Below, piece by piece: positions 45,801 to 58,223 of a stretch of DNA of 64,000 bases. Origin of the DNA: Cymbidium sinense (taxonomy: Eukaryota > Streptophyta > Magnoliopsida > Asparagales > Orchidaceae); contig CM038215.1 in assembly GCA_021442155.1 (NCBI GenBank), positions 275,950,413 to 276,014,412 on the forward strand, in the 5' to 3' direction. The position numbers were made by a program, and so were the translations under genes. The notes below the pieces were generated by a model. The model made no database searches. It had not been told where the DNA came from and saw nothing but the letters and a program-made list of their open reading frames with translations. Position 1 is the first letter of the stretch, and every line of letters begins with the position of its first letter.

Positions 45801-48800
45801 TTTAGGAGTTTTAAAACCAAGCAAAGAAGTTTAGTTTATTTAGTTTATTTTTTATTTAATTTAGTTTATTTTGTTTTTTATTTTTATTTAGTTTAGTTTA
45901 TTTATATTATGTTTACTTATTTTAGTTTAGGTTTTTTTATTTTGTTCATTTTTTTAGTTTAGAATTAAGTTTAAGTTTATTTTTTTTAGTTTTAATTTTA
46001 TTTTTTTAGGTTTAGGTTTTAGGTTGTTATTTTTATTAATAGGTTTTATTTCAATTTAGTTTAGGTTTATTTTCTTAATTTTTTATTTTATTTAGTTTAG
46101 GTTTAGGTTTAGGTTTTATTTATTTTAGTTTAGTTTATTTTAGTTTAGGTTTACATTTATTTTATTTTATTTTTGTTTTAGGTTTAGGAGTTATGTTTTA
46201 TTTATTTTTAGGTTTATTTTTTAAGTTTAGGTTATCATTTACTTTTTATTTAATTTTATCTAAGGTTTATTTTTTTTTATTTTAGGTTTAGTTATTATTT
46301 TATTTAGGTTTTTATTTTTTAGGTTTATTTTAATTTTTTTATTAAGTTTAGGTTTTGATTTATTTTATTTTAGTTTGGTTTTATTTTTTATTTTATTTTT
46401 TTTAGTTTAGGTTTAGATTTTTTAATTTAAGGTTTATTTTATGATTTAGGTAGGGTTTAGAGGTTTAGGGTTTAGGGTTTAGGTGTTTAGTAGGTAGGAG
46501 CCAGTGGTTTAGGTTTAGTTTAGGTTGGGTTTAAGAGTCATTTTGAGTTTAAAGATTTAAGGTATAAGGGATTTAGTAGGGTTTAGGGTTTAGGTTGTGG
46601 TAGGGTAGGGTTTAGGGTTATAGGTTTAGTGGAGGGTTAGGGTTTATTAATTTTAGGTTTGGGGATTTTTTACTTCTTTTAAATTAAGTAAACTAGGTTT
46701 AGTTTATTTTATTTATTATTTTATTTTAGATAGGTTTATTTTATTTTTATTTTATTAGTTTATTTATTTTAGTTTAGGTTTTATTTTAGTATATTTTTTA
46801 GGTTTAGATTTAGGTTTAAGTTTTATTTTTATTTTTTTTTCTAGTTTTAAGTTTTATGTATTATTTTTAGATTTCGGCTTAGGTTTTTATTTTATTTTTT
46901 TAGGTTCAGGTTTTAGGTTTTAATTTTAGGTTTATTTTTGGGTTTTACTTTTTAGTTTAGGGTTTAGGGTTTTGTTTTTTTTAAAAATTAGGTAAACCGA
47001 TAGGTTTATGTCTATTTGGTTTATTTTTCATTTATTGTAGTTTATTTTACTTTTTATTTTTATTTAGGTTTATTTTTATTTTTATTTAGTTTAGTTTATT
47101 TATATTAAGTTTATTTATTTTAGTTTAAGTTTCTTTTACATTTTTGTTTATTTTTTAGGTTTAGGTTTAAGTTTAGGTTTATTTTCTTCTTAGATTTATT
47201 TTTATTTTATTTTTGGGTTTAAGTTTTATTTTTTATAATTAGGATTAGGTATAGTTTTTTATTTTATTTTTTGAGGTTTACATTTTAGGTTATTATTTTT
47301 AGGATTTATTTTTTAGTTTAGGCTTAGGTTTATTTTTAGTTTATTTTATTTTATTCAGTTTAATTTTAGGTTTACTTAATTTTAGGTTTAGGTTTTGGTT
47401 TTATTTATTTTAGTTTAGTTTATTTTTGTTTGGATTCAAGTTTATTTTATTTTGTTTATTTTATTTTTATTTTAGGTCTATGTTTTTTCTTAGTTTAGGG
47501 TTTAGCGATTATTATTTATTTATTTTTAGGTTTTGTTTTTAGGTTTACTTTTTAGGTTTAGGTTTTCATTTAGTATTTATTTTATTTTATCTTAGGCTTA
47601 TTTTATTTTTATTTTAGGTTTTGTTTTTATTTATTTAGGTTTTTTATTTTTAAGTTTATTTTCTTTTATTTTTGTTTAGTTAAGGTTTTTATTTATTTTA
47701 TTTTAGTTTAGTTTCTTTTTTCTATTTTATTTTGTTATTCAGTTTAGGTTTCGGTTTAGTTTTAGGTTTAGGATTCGGTTTTAGTTTAGGTTATTATTTT
47801 ATTTTATTTTATTATTTTATTTAGGTTTAGGTTTTAGGGTTTAGTGTTTATGGTTTAGGGTTTTAGGGTTTAGGGTTTAGGGTTTAGGTTTACTTTAGGG
47901 TTTAGGGTTTAGGGTATAAGATTTAAGCTTTAGGGTTTTAGGGTTTAGGGTTTAGGGTTTAGGGTTTTATTGTTTAGGATTTAAAGTTTAGGGTTGTAGG
48001 TTTAGGGTTTAGGGTTAGTTTTAAGGTTTATGGTTTAAGGTTAGGTTTTTTTATTTTATTTATTTATTTATTTTACTTAAGTACACTGGTACATTTAGGT
48101 TTATTTAGTTTAGTTTTTTTATTTATTTTAGTTTATTTTTTTATTTTTATTTAGATTTATTTTTTTTTTACTTAGTTTTGTCTAGGTTTTTTATTTTAGT
48201 TTATTTTTTAGGTTTAGGTTTATTTTTTAGTATAGTTTTATTTTTATTTTATTTTTTCTTTTTAGGTTTATGTTTAGGTTTTTTATTTTATTATTTTAGC
48301 TTTAAGTTTTAGGTTTTGCTGTTAGGTTTATTTTTGGGTTTTATTTTGTAGTTTATGGTTTGGGGATTTAAAAAAAAAAAATAAGTAAACTAGTAGGGTT
48401 AGGTTTATTTAGTTTATTTTATTTATTTATTCTTATTATTTATTTATTTTATTTAGGTTTTTATTTATTTTAATTTATTTTTAAGGTTTTGGTTTAAGTT
48501 TAGGTTTATCTTTTAGTTTAGTATTAATTTAATTTAATTTTTTTTGTTTAAGTTTTATTTTTTATTATTAGGTTTAGGTTTAGGTTTTTATTTTATTTTT
48601 TTAGGTTTAGGTTTTATGTTGTTATTTTATGTTTTTTTAGGTTTTCTTTTTAGTTTATGCTTAGGTTTATTTTTAGTTTATTTAGATTTACGATTTAGTT
48701 ATTATTTTTGATTTATTTTTAGGTTTTATTGTTAGTTTTGTTTTTTATGTTTCCTATTTTTGTTTAATTTTAATTTTATTTTATTTTAGGTTTATTTTAT

Positions 48801-50048
48801 TTTTATTGTAAGTTTAGTTTTTATTTTATTTAGGTTATTTATTTATTTATTTAGTTTAGGTTTTTATTTATTTAATATTAGTTTAGTTTTTATTTTATAT
48901 TTTATTTTATTTTAGGTTTAGGTTTAAGTTTAGGTTTTTATTTTATTTTATTTTATTTTCTTATTTAGGTTTAGGTTTTAGGGTTTAGGGTTTAGGGTTT
49001 ATGATTTAGGGTTTAGGGAGTTTAGGTTTAGGATTTATGGTTTAGTGTTTGGGTTTAAGTGGTTTAGGGTTTAGGGTTTAGTTTAGGTTTAGGGTTTAAG
49101 GTTTAGGTTGGTGGTTTTTTTTTAATGAGTTTAGGTTTAGTGTTAAGTGGTTTAGGGTAGGTTGTGGTCAGGTTTAGGTTTAAGTTTAGTGGAGTTTAGG
49201 GTTAGAGTGGTTTAGGATTTATGGTTTAGGGTTTAGGGTTTAAGTTTAGGGTTTAGGTCAGTTTAGGGTAGGTTATTTTATTTATTTAAATTAAGCAAAA
49301 ATGGCAGTTTAGGTTTATTTGTTTGATTTTATTTATTTTATTTTATTTTATTTATTTTATTTATTTAGCTTTATTTATTTATTGTTTTTATTTTAGTTTA
49401 TTTTTTAGGTTTAGGTTTAGGTTTAGGTTATTTTAGTTTAGTTTATTTTCATATATTTTTTATTTTAGGTTTAGGTTTTATGTTTTATTTTAGGTTTACC
49501 TTTAGGTTTTATTTTTTTTTAGGTTTAGGTTTATTTTAGTTTATTTTATTTTATTTAGTTTATGTTTAGGTTAAGGTTCATCTAATTTATTTTAGTTTAG
49601 GTTTAGGTTTATTTTATTTTTATTTTAGGTTTAGGTTTTTTTTTATTTTGGGATTTTGGTTTCATTTTTTATTTTTTTAAGATTTATTTTTTTAGGTTTT
49701 GGTTTTGATTTAGTTTTTATTTTATTTTACTTTAGGTTTATTATATTTTTTATTTTAGGTTTAGTTTTTATTTTATTTATGTTTTTTATTTTTTAGTTTA
49801 GTTTAGGTTTTTATTTATTATATTTTAATTTAGTTTTTATTTTTTTATTTTTTTTCTTTTTAGGTTTAGGTTTAGCTTTAGGTTTTTGTTTTTGTTTTTA
49901 TTTTATTTTATTTATTTTATTTTATTTTAGTTTAGTTATATTTATTTATTTTCTTTTTAGGTTTTATTTAGTTTAGGTTTAGGTTTTTAGCTTTTTAGGG
50001 TTTAGGGTTATTTTAAGGATTGGGGTTTAGAATTTAGGATTTTTTTTT
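45801..50048. repeat. Telomere-like higher-order satellite
   Basis: Landmarks at about 46,679 (AAATTAAGTAAACTAGG), 46,984 (AAATTAGGTAAACCGATAGG), 48,370 (ATAAGTAAACTAGTAGG) and 49,287 (AAATTAAGCAAAAATGG), with a weaker form near 48,075. TTTAGGG tracts lie at 46,440-46,670, 47,830-48,050, 48,960-49,270 and 49,990-50,040. No gene. Confidence 0.8.
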
Positions 50049-50649
50049 GATAAAACCCACAATGGGGGAAAATTTCATTGCCACAAAGGAGTTCAAAAGT
50101 CCTTAAGAGGGGAAGAACCTCAAAACTAATGCTCCTAGAGTTACAATCAACCTAGAGAGAAAATTCCCCAAACTATTACAACCAGAAACACGAAAGAAAA
50201 TAAAACCTAAGAAATGGAGCAACAAAACAAAAGAAAAAAAAAGAAACATTCAATGACCACAAATAAAACAGCAGGAGAGCGAGAGTAGTAGAAGCCACAA
50301 GCTGAAGCCGACACCTGCAAAGAAAAGAAGAAAGACCTATAGAAATGAAAGCAAGAGAAAATCAAGGAAGAAAAAAAGGAAGGGATGAAGAGTGAAAGAA
50401 AGGTTCAAGCTCAGTATAGAAAAAGGGGGACAACCAAATTTTATGAGCAGCCAAACCTCTAGAAGAAGGGTTACAATAAAAAAAAGGCTACCAACCAAAG
50501 TGGAAAAAGGAACATCCCAGCCATCATTGCCAACAAACCTCATAGAAATGCACCAAACCAAGCAGCAAAGTCAGCCAAGAATAATGGATAGCAACCACCA
50601 TCATAGAAGGAGAAAATGAAATTAAGTAAATCTGACAAAAGGCAAATCA

Positions 50650-51455
50650 GCATTATCTAAGTTAGAAAGGCCTCTTTATTTCTTTGGAATATTATCATTA
50701 GAAAATAAAGTGAAATATAAATAATTATTCCCTAAGCCAGCAAAAAAAATCAGCACTAGCATTACCTTCTCTCAAAATATGAGTCATCTTAAAAGGCAAT
50801 TTAAAAATAATAGCTTTAATATTCCTAAGTAGAAAAATTGAGCATTACCCTTTTGATTTGAGTTGATCATAGTAACAACCATCTCAACATCAGATTTCAA
50901 CTAAATGGAAAGAAAATTCATCTTCAAACAAAGCTTAAGAGCTTGATAAACAACCATTAGTTCAGCCATAATAATAGAAGTAGTAGAGGGAGGAGTGGAG
51001 AAAGCCAAGATAATTCTCCCAAGATTATTACGAAAAATACCACCACAGCAAGATTTGTCAAGTGCAAAAGCCAAGATAATACTCCCAAGATTATTATGAA
51101 AAATACCACCACTGCTAGATTTCTTAAGTGCAACAGAGCCATCAATGTTAATTTTAAGAGGCTTAATCCAGTAAATGATTTTATAAGGAGGAATGTCACA
51201 ATAAGGAAACTTAAGTCCCAATTTAGAAGCAACAAACTTGCAACCTCTAAAATTAGTACCATTAAGAAGCGCAGCCTTATGTAAAGAAATTTTTTTTTCT
51301 GTAGTCCTATCAATAATTCTCTTATGATTCATAGGCACATTATGATGTTTAGCATCATTTCTGTCAAGCCAAATGAACCAAATCAAAGTAACAGCCACAA
51401 CAATTTTGATATGACCTTTGACAGTATTAAGAAAGTAAGATATAAGGAGCTGCAT
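50650..51455 (-). pseudogene. LINE B RNase H with internal tandem duplication
   Basis: The 184-codon frame 50,901-51,455 has Y-W-I-K-P-L-K-I-N-I-D-G-S, which retains the first catalytic Asp, then a G-G-I-F-H-N-N-L-G-S-I-I-L-A-F segment. A 66-base stretch (51,001-51,066) is repeated directly at 51,067-51,132, so that 22-residue segment occurs twice (second version C-G-G-I-F-R-N-N-L-G-R). It continues towards A-E-L-M-V-V-Y-Q-A-L-K, typical of the second Asp/Glu region of plant RNase H folds, and breaks near 50,900. Confidence 0.75.
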
Positions 51456-51509
51456 TAAGGTAAAATTACCATTAAAAGAACTAATGTTGAATAAGTCCTC
51501 ATACTAATT

Positions 51510-52400
51510 TCAAACTTTAGAGGCAATAGCACCATTAAGAAAAACATGGCTAACATTCTCAATATGAAAACAAAACAACCATTTAGAAGGAAGATAAAAA
51601 CCTTTCTCCAAAAGTAAAGATTCAATAGCAATAAAACCCCTTAAAATCCTCCAAATAATAATAGAATAAGAGGTAGGAATAATGTTATTCCAAATCTTAA
51701 AAAAGACAGGCGAAGATGGTTTATTATCTCTAATATGGTGCCAAGTATCTTTAAAGGAAAAATCACCATTACTAGAAATCTTAAAACTTGAAAAAATAAT
51801 AATAGGAATCTTGGTGATATTATTAAAAATGAAATCAAGAATCAAGTTAGACAAAAAAGAATAATTCCAATCACCATTTAAAATAAAATGCTTAACTTTC
51901 AAAGAAGAAGTAGAGTGAGTATTAAGCATAGAATCAATAGTGGATTCCCCCATCCAATTATCTTGCCAAAAGAAAGAGGAGCCACTATTAATACCCAAAA
52001 TGAGAGAATCCATTTAATAACACAAAGGCATTTCCAACCAATAGAGTCACCATGTTTATAGCTACAAGTTAAAGGATGTTTACCTTGCGATTTGAAATTC
52101 ATAAAATTAGCCCAAAGACTAACATTCTTTCTAAAATTCCACCAAAGTTTAAAAGAAAAACCATTAGTGGAATCCAAAAAGGACTTGTAGCCAAGACCAC
52201 CTTCAAATAAAGTACCACACATGTTATTCCAAGAGGGCCAATGAAGTCTTTTGGCCGAAAGACTTGAGCCCCCAAAAAATTTATTAAAAAGTTTTTCAAT
52301 CTGCATAATAATAAGAGAAGTAGGAATAATATCAAGTAGCAAATAAAAAGTAAGAGAGTAAAGAATTGTTTTAATAACAATTACTCTACCACCAAAAGAT
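51510..52400 (-). pseudogene. LINE B RT-to-RNase H connection (zf-RVT region)
   Basis: Frame 51,899-52,342 contains L-H-W-P-S-W-N-N-M-C and F-E-G-G-L-G-Y-K-S, the standard plant-LINE segment after the RT. Frame 51,510-52,013 contains F-F-W-Q-D-N-W-M-G, D-T-W-H-H-I-R, W-R-I-L-R-G-F-I and L-P-S-K-W-L-F-C-F-H-I-E-N-V-S-H-V-F, with an altered Cys/His pattern of zf-RVT. A frame change separates the two. Confidence 0.75.
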
Positions 52401-52483
52401 AAAAAATGAAATTCAAGGGTAGATATCTTATTCTGAATGTTCTGGATAACCTCATCAAAAAGGTGAGACCTCTTAGGACCACA

Positions 52484-53460
52484 CTATAAAGGAGAACCTA
52501 AATACATGATAGGAAGACATTGATGAGAAAATCTAGTAATATCTTTTATTTTATTGATTCTATGAGCAAAAATAGAAACATAGGAGATAAAATAGCCTTT
52601 CTGAGTACTAATCAAGAGGCCACTTTCCTTTTCAAACTTATTCAAAAACACCATCAATTTTTTAACATATTGTAATGAGCCATTACAAAATATAATGAAG
52701 TCATTAGCAAAACTTAAGTGGGATATAACCAAACCACCAAGATTCCTAAAATACATGCTAGAATTTCACCCAAACAAAAAATTAAGCCAACAAGACAAAT
52801 ATTCAATAGTAATAATAAAAAGTGACAGAGAAAGAGGATCACCTTATCTAATACCTTGGTAAGACTTAAAGAAGCTAAAGTTTTCACCATTTATAACTAA
52901 AGAGAATCTAACATTACAAATGATATTGTTAACCAAAGAGATAAATTTAGTAGAGAAATTGAATAAAGAGAGAATGATGTTAACAAAATCCCAAGAAATG
53001 TTGTCATAAGCTTTGGTAATATCAAGCTTGAAAAGGAAATTGCCACCTATTGGTTTTACATTTAAATCATGAATTAAATCTTGCGCAAGCAAGATGTTGT
53101 CAGAGATAGTCCTACCATTCACAAAGCTAGTTTGATTAGGAGAAATAATCTTAGGAAGAAATTTACCAAGCCTACTAGTCAGAATTTTAGAAATCAATTT
53201 ATTAAAGAAAGTATAAAGACAAATAGGTCTGAAATCATTCTAGAAGTCAGGATTATCTTTCTTGGGAATAAGAATAATATTTGTAGAAGTGAAGTATTTA
53301 GGATTAGAGTTCCAAAGAAATAAATCCCTCACGACATTAACAAGATCAAATTTAATAATAAACCAAGCTTTTTGGAAGAGTAAAATAGAATAGCCATCCA
53401 ACCCTGCAACAGAATTAACATTCATACCATTAAAAATATTAAACATTTCCTCATCCAAAG
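52484..53460 (-). pseudogene. LINE B reverse transcriptase (broken)
   Basis: Blocks in order: G-L-D-G-Y-S-I-L-L-F-Q-K-A-W and I-I-L-I-P-K-K-D-N (53,240-53,458); I-S-P-N-Q-T-S-F-V-N-G-R-T-I-S-D-N and K-L-D-I-T-K-A-Y-D-N-I-S-W-D-F (52,844-53,197); S-Y-Q-G-I-R followed by TAA then G-D-P-L-S; and S-H-L-S-F-A-N-D-F-I-I-F-C (52,484-52,756). Gln of R-Q-G-D-P has become a stop, and the F-A-D-D box reads F-A-N-D. Either change alone would be expected to abolish activity. Confidence 0.85.
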
Positions 53461-53844
53461 GAGGAGAAACCTAGCAATCATTATCCTCAAGAAACATAAT
53501 AAAAGAAATGATAGATGGGTTAGATAACTAGTCAAGGTGACAATTTTTATTTAAAAGATCTTTAAAATAGTTAATAGCAAAAGGAAAAATATCCTCTTTT
53601 TTGGTGATCCAAGAACCATCAAAATTCTTAATTTTATGAATTTTCCCAATAACTCTCCTTTACATAACCAAAGCATGAAAATATTTGGTGTTTCGTTCCC
53701 CCTCAGAAAGATGTTTAGAAGTAGGCTTTTGTATCCAATAGGTTTCCTCTATATCCTGAACTTAGTGAGATTATTTTTAACTTTAGCAAGGTTAGAACAA
53801 ATAGAGGAATCATTATTAACAAGTTCTTCCAAATATTTCTCCTA

Positions 53845-54735
53845 TTATTTCATGCTCTTGATATTATCAAAAAGATTTTTGAAATAATTTCTATTCCACC
53901 AATTAATATGATGCTTAAGCCTTTTTAGTTTAAGCAAAAATCTCTTCATACTAAAAGCAGAATCATCAGGAACAAGAGGAGCATACCAATTAGAAGTGAT
54001 AGCATCAAGAAAGCCACTATCTTGCAACCACATATTCTGAAAATGAAAATTGTTAATAACATTATTGTTATGAACAACATTTTTAATGGAAATCAAAAGA
54101 GGAGCATGATCCGAGAGAGTTCTACTAAGGTGTTAAACCAAAGTCAAAGGCAAATGGTTTAACCAAAAATTATTAAATAAGGCACAATCCAATGTTGCCA
54201 AAGTCTATGATTATTCCAAGTGAAATGAGAGCCAATAAAACCAACATCATGCAAATTACACTCTAAGAACAAATTAAAAAAATCTTCTATAGAATGTAAA
54301 TTCGACGGAGAACCCCCTTTTCTTTCATTCACAAAAAGGACCATATTGAAATCCCCACCAACGATCCAAGAATAAATAACAGTAGAAGCAAAAGTAGATA
54401 ATTTATCCCAAAGAATCCTCCTCTTATCTTATTACAAACAGCATAAACAAAAGAGCCAAAACCATGATAATCACCAAGATAAATATCCACATTTGCAACT
54501 TGATGAAAATCATTAATGACATTAATACAAAGAGAATTATTCCAAAATAACCAAATCTTATTGCTATTGTTAAAAAAATAATTCGAGAAACCAATAATTC
54601 TAGCCGCATGCATACTTTTAGAAGAAAAAATAAGACATTCAAGAATAACAAAGAAATTGACATTATAAACCCTACAACGGTTCTTAATCCTATTCCTAAT
54701 AGCAAGAGTACCAATGCCCGAACATTTAAAAAAAA
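53845..54735 (-). pseudogene. LINE B endonuclease and linker (broken)
   Basis: The N-V-R-G-I-G-T start is recognisable near 54,725 but is frameshifted next to a T-run. V-I-L-E-C-L-I-F keeps the Glu (about 54,650), followed by A-R-I-I-G-F and K-I-W-L-F-W-N-N. The C-terminal part (54,159-54,344) has D-V-G-F-I-G-S-H-F-T-W-N-N-H-R. The usual L-D-R is lost. The linker frame 53,845-54,096 has F-H-F-Q-N-M-W-L-Q-D-S-G-F and L-K-R-L-K-H-H-I-N-W-W-N-R. The enzyme normally nicks target DNA for first-strand priming. Confidence 0.8.
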
Positions 54736-54749
54736 AAGTAAAAATTAAT

Positions 54750-56106
54750 TCTTATTAGGAAAAGAAGATGAAGAAGATCGAGTCAATCTAGAAACTTTAG
54801 GAGGAAAATTTTTGAACTATTTTTTCCTTTTCACAAAAATAGTTTGGAAACTAGTTTCATTTCCCAAAGATTCATCATCAGAAGGAGCATTAGAACTCTT
54901 AGTAGCTGCAAATTTGGTAGGAGAATCCAATTGAAAATGCACTAAAACATTAGTATCCATTAATTGATATGAAACCATAGACAAAACATCATCAGAAATA
55001 ACTATTAAAGAAGGAGCAAAAATAGATTTGTTAAGCAAACAAGAAGCAGGTTGCACAACATCCTTCTTATCCAAACCATCAACAACTTCCATATTAAAAA
55101 AAATTAAAATCATCTTTTTCTTTTAGAGGTTCTTGAAAATCAGAAAGAAAGACATTATCTTTAAAATTTTTAGGAGCTATATCACAACAATCTTTAGTAG
55201 ATGAAACCAAAATTGGAATAACATCACCTTGAATATTTCCAAAAAGCATAGGATCAATAGAAGCCAAAATCTGATTTCCATTCAAAGCATCATCATTATT
55301 TTTAGAAACATTTTCAAAAGAATTCTCAGAAGTTAAAAAAATTCAATCAGCAACATCTTTATCTTTTTCAAAAGAAACAAAACTTTTATTTTTATTAGTT
55401 AAATGATATCTAGGTTGATCAAACAGCTTAGGATTTTTAATAAATTTTTTTCTGAGTTGAGGATGAGCAATGAAACATTCTAAAAAGACATGACCATGGG
55501 TTTTATAGTGATTGCAGAAAGCAGGAAGTTTTTTAAATGCAACTGGTTGAAAGTACCCATATGTTTTGAACCCTATCTAAATCTCTTTAGAAAACATCTT
55601 TATAACATCAATTTCAATAAGGATACTAGCAACTAAAGGGTGTGATTTAGCCGTAGTTGCATCATCGATTTGTAAAGGTCTACCAAAAATAGACCCATGA
55701 AGAAAACAAAACATAAAGCCTCCAAAAAATAAGAGATTCTTCTTGAATGTCAAAAAGGAGTCCTTTTAAGAAATTCTTAACTTGATCATAATAATATGAG
55801 GGATACCATGCAATGACATATCCAACAAACAAGCGAAAAGTAGGAAAAATTGAATATCATTCATATTGTCGAAGAAGAAAATTTGCCAATCGAAAAGCAT
55901 AAGCTTCAATATCCCAACACATTATTATCATGTCGTAAACAAGATTAATCAAAATTCATGGGAGGTTGAAAAGCATATCTTTACTAGATGAAGGATTTAA
56001 AAGAAGCAAGCTTAGATTTACCCAAGAAATCATTAGTCCTAGGAGGAGCAGCTTTAGGCATTTGTTTAGCCTTTCTAGATACCAGATCTGACTCCAAGAC
56101 ATCCAT
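54750..56106 (-). pseudogene. LINE B ORF1 (gag-like) remnant
   Basis: A likely start is ATG 56,106 (M-D-V-L-E-S-D-L-V-S-R-K-A-K-Q-M), open for about 40 codons. A zinc-knuckle relic near 55,450-55,530 reads F-C-N-H-Y-K-T-H-G-H-V-F-L-E-C. This is the C-x2-C-x4-H-x4-C pattern with the second Cys changed to Tyr. The frames at 55,094-55,285 and 54,817-55,113 continue to the basic C-terminal end (S-L-G-N-E-T-S-F-Q-T) that matches LINE A. Confidence 0.7.
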
Positions 56107-56252
56107 TTGAACTAGTGGAGAAGAGGGGAATTGGCCAAAGGCCAAGGAATGAGAGCCTTACCAGTGAAGATCATCAAGGATCCATGGAAAAATCTAAAGA
56201 AACAAGGGTTTCTTGAACACTAGAAAGCCGAGAGGGAAAGGCATGCTCGGGC

Positions 56253-56452
56253 TTCAGGTTTAGGGTTTAGGGTTTATATTTTTTTTTTAGTTTAGGGTTT
56301 AGGGTTTAGGGTTTAGGGCTTAGGTTTTAGGGTTTAAGGTTTAGGATTTAGGGATTTAGGGTTTAGGGTTTAGAGTTTATGGTTTAGGTTTTAGATTTAG
56401 GGTTCAAGTTTTAGTTTAGGGTTTATGGTTTAGGGTTTTTGGTATTTATTTT
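56253..56452. repeat. TTTAGGG tract between LINE B and GRP copy 9
   Basis: About 200 bases of TTTAGGG variants, with a T-run (about 56,277) that looks like a remnant of a satellite junction. Confidence 0.8.
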
Positions 56453-56940
56453 TTAACAGAGAAAAAAATCAGAATCAACATTTCTTCTTTTTGAATTCAT
56501 CAACCAAGTAACACACCAAGTTTTCTAAAATACAAGCGATGAGATAGATTAAAAATGAGCATGCATAGAGCAAATTAAAAATCCTAGATAACTAGAACTG
56601 TCTCTACTGTAAAGACATAGTTCCATAACTAGCAGATCGGATTGGACAATTATTAGTTTGTCAAATTCCCATCAAAACCACTGCATCTTTTTGAGTAGTG
56701 GGATCCACCATCATATCTCTAATCTCTCCCTCCGCTATCACCATGGTTGTAACCTCCGTTGCTCCTCCTCCCTCTATAACCACCATTGCTCTAACCACCA
56801 CCTCCATATATACTAGCAGCTCTAGATCCCCCACCACCAATGTGATAACCGCTGCCTCTGCCTTCACCTCCACCACCAAATCTGGACTGATCCAAGTTGA
56901 CGGTGATGTTTCTACCATCAAGGTTCTGCCCATTCTTAGG
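56453..56940 (-). pseudogene. GRP retrocopy 9 (sister of copy 1)
   Basis: Shows the conserved N-terminal part best: N-G-Q-N-L-D-G-R-N-I-T-V-N, then Q-S-R-F-G-G-G-G-E-G-R-G-S-G-Y-H. Two TAG codons interrupt the tail (after Y-G-G-G-G and in the R-D-R-G-Y segment), and the final Trp is lost. Its 5' edge is the exact junction that the adjacent LINE tail used as target. Frames at 56,661-56,933 and 56,698-56,979 are shadows. Confidence 0.85.
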
Positions 56941-58223
56941 TTTTTTTTTAAATCAAAAGTGGGAGAAATTTATTGCTAGAAAGAAAGGGATAAAATGTTC
57001 TTAAAAGGGATTAATCTCTAAACTACAGCTTAGAGAGCTATAATTAGCCTAAAGAGGTAAATCCCCAACCTATTACAAGAAAACCAAAGCAAAAGAAAGA
57101 AAAGACAAAAATTAAGAAAGAAATAGCACAAAATTCCAAGAAGGGCAGCCAAAGCCATATATATCCCAAATTCTTCTAAGAGATGCACAAACTACCTATA
57201 GCCCCAAAACCTGCCACAAACTTGCCAAGAACTTAAGATAGAGATAGGCATCTATAAATAAGGACAAGCTAAGTACACAAAAGGAATAAAATGACAAAAT
57301 TCTTAGATAAGGCTCAGGCTCAGTCACATTCATCTCAAGGGGAAACAAGATATGTGAGCATCCAAACTTCAGAAGAAGGGTTACAATCACATATGGTTCT
57401 ACTAGCCAAAAGGATAATATGGGAAACATCCCAACCATCATAGCAAACTTACCTCGATTAAACTAAACAACCAATAACAAAGATCTAACCAAGTTCCAGT
57501 ATCTATCATCAAGATTAAATAAGCAACTAATCAGCAAAACATACAGCCAAACCAAAGTTAAGCAACCAACCAAACAAGACAACAACCAAGAAATAGCCAC
57601 CATCAAAGCCACCCAAAACAAACAAAGACCAAAGGTAAAGAACCAAAAAATTTGTAGATCCACAAATCAACATCACAGTTGTAGCCAACCATCAAGGCCA
57701 CCTAGCTAACCATATTAACAAGAATCAGCAGAAATAGCAATAGAGCCAAGAACAGCCAAAACCACATACAAGTTTATCCCAAAATAGAAAGAAATGATAA
57801 GCCAATGGGCCATCCAGCCAACAGGCAAAAACCATAAAAAAAACTTCAAAAAAACCACCATAAAGGGGGACCGAAAACTAGATGGTAGGTGACAACTCTA
57901 GAGAGAGTAACTCAGCCCATAAAGCAACAAATCCCATGACCAGGTTCAACCAATAATCATGATGCCATTTAGCTAAAAATGAAAGCAAAAGGTTGGAAAA
58001 AACCCTAACCATCAAGCAACCACTATCCAATAAACCCTCACAAGGAAAAAAGAGGCTAGGGAAAAAGGCAAACAAGTAAGCTCCGAAGCCTCCCAATCAC
58101 TAGACCATCCAAAAACAAACACAATAGAAGACCACCAAGAGGAGAGAGCCACCAAAACTAGAGGGCAACCAAAGCTCAATAGTACTAACCAGAAATAATC
58201 AAGACCTCCATCAGAAGGAGATA
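56941..58223 (-). mobile_element. 5'-truncated LINE 3' tail, type 1 (right copy)
   Basis: Flanked by an exact 11-base duplication, CCATTCTTAGG, at 56,930-56,940 and 58,224-58,234. The 3' end on the minus strand has an A-run followed by CTAAG. It aligns along its whole length with 1838-3009, including the AGAAGAAGGGTTACAATCAC block (about 57,370). No RT or RNase H is left; frames at 57,196-57,663 and 57,878-58,227 are non-coding by composition. Confidence 0.8.

Larger units (their letters stand above)
50049..56252 (-). mobile_element. LINE B, near full-length L1-type retrotransposon (dead)
   Basis: About 6.2 kb on the minus strand. The 5' end is GCCCGAGC at 56,252 and the 3' A-run is at about 50,041-50,050. 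ORF1, endonuclease, reverse transcriptase, zf-RVT and RNase H are all recognisable. The 3' UTR is short (about 0.6 kb) compared with LINE A, but shares the AGAAGAAGGGTTACAAT block (about 50,462). It is better preserved than LINE A, with longer open segments, though stops and frameshifts still break it. Confidence 0.88.
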
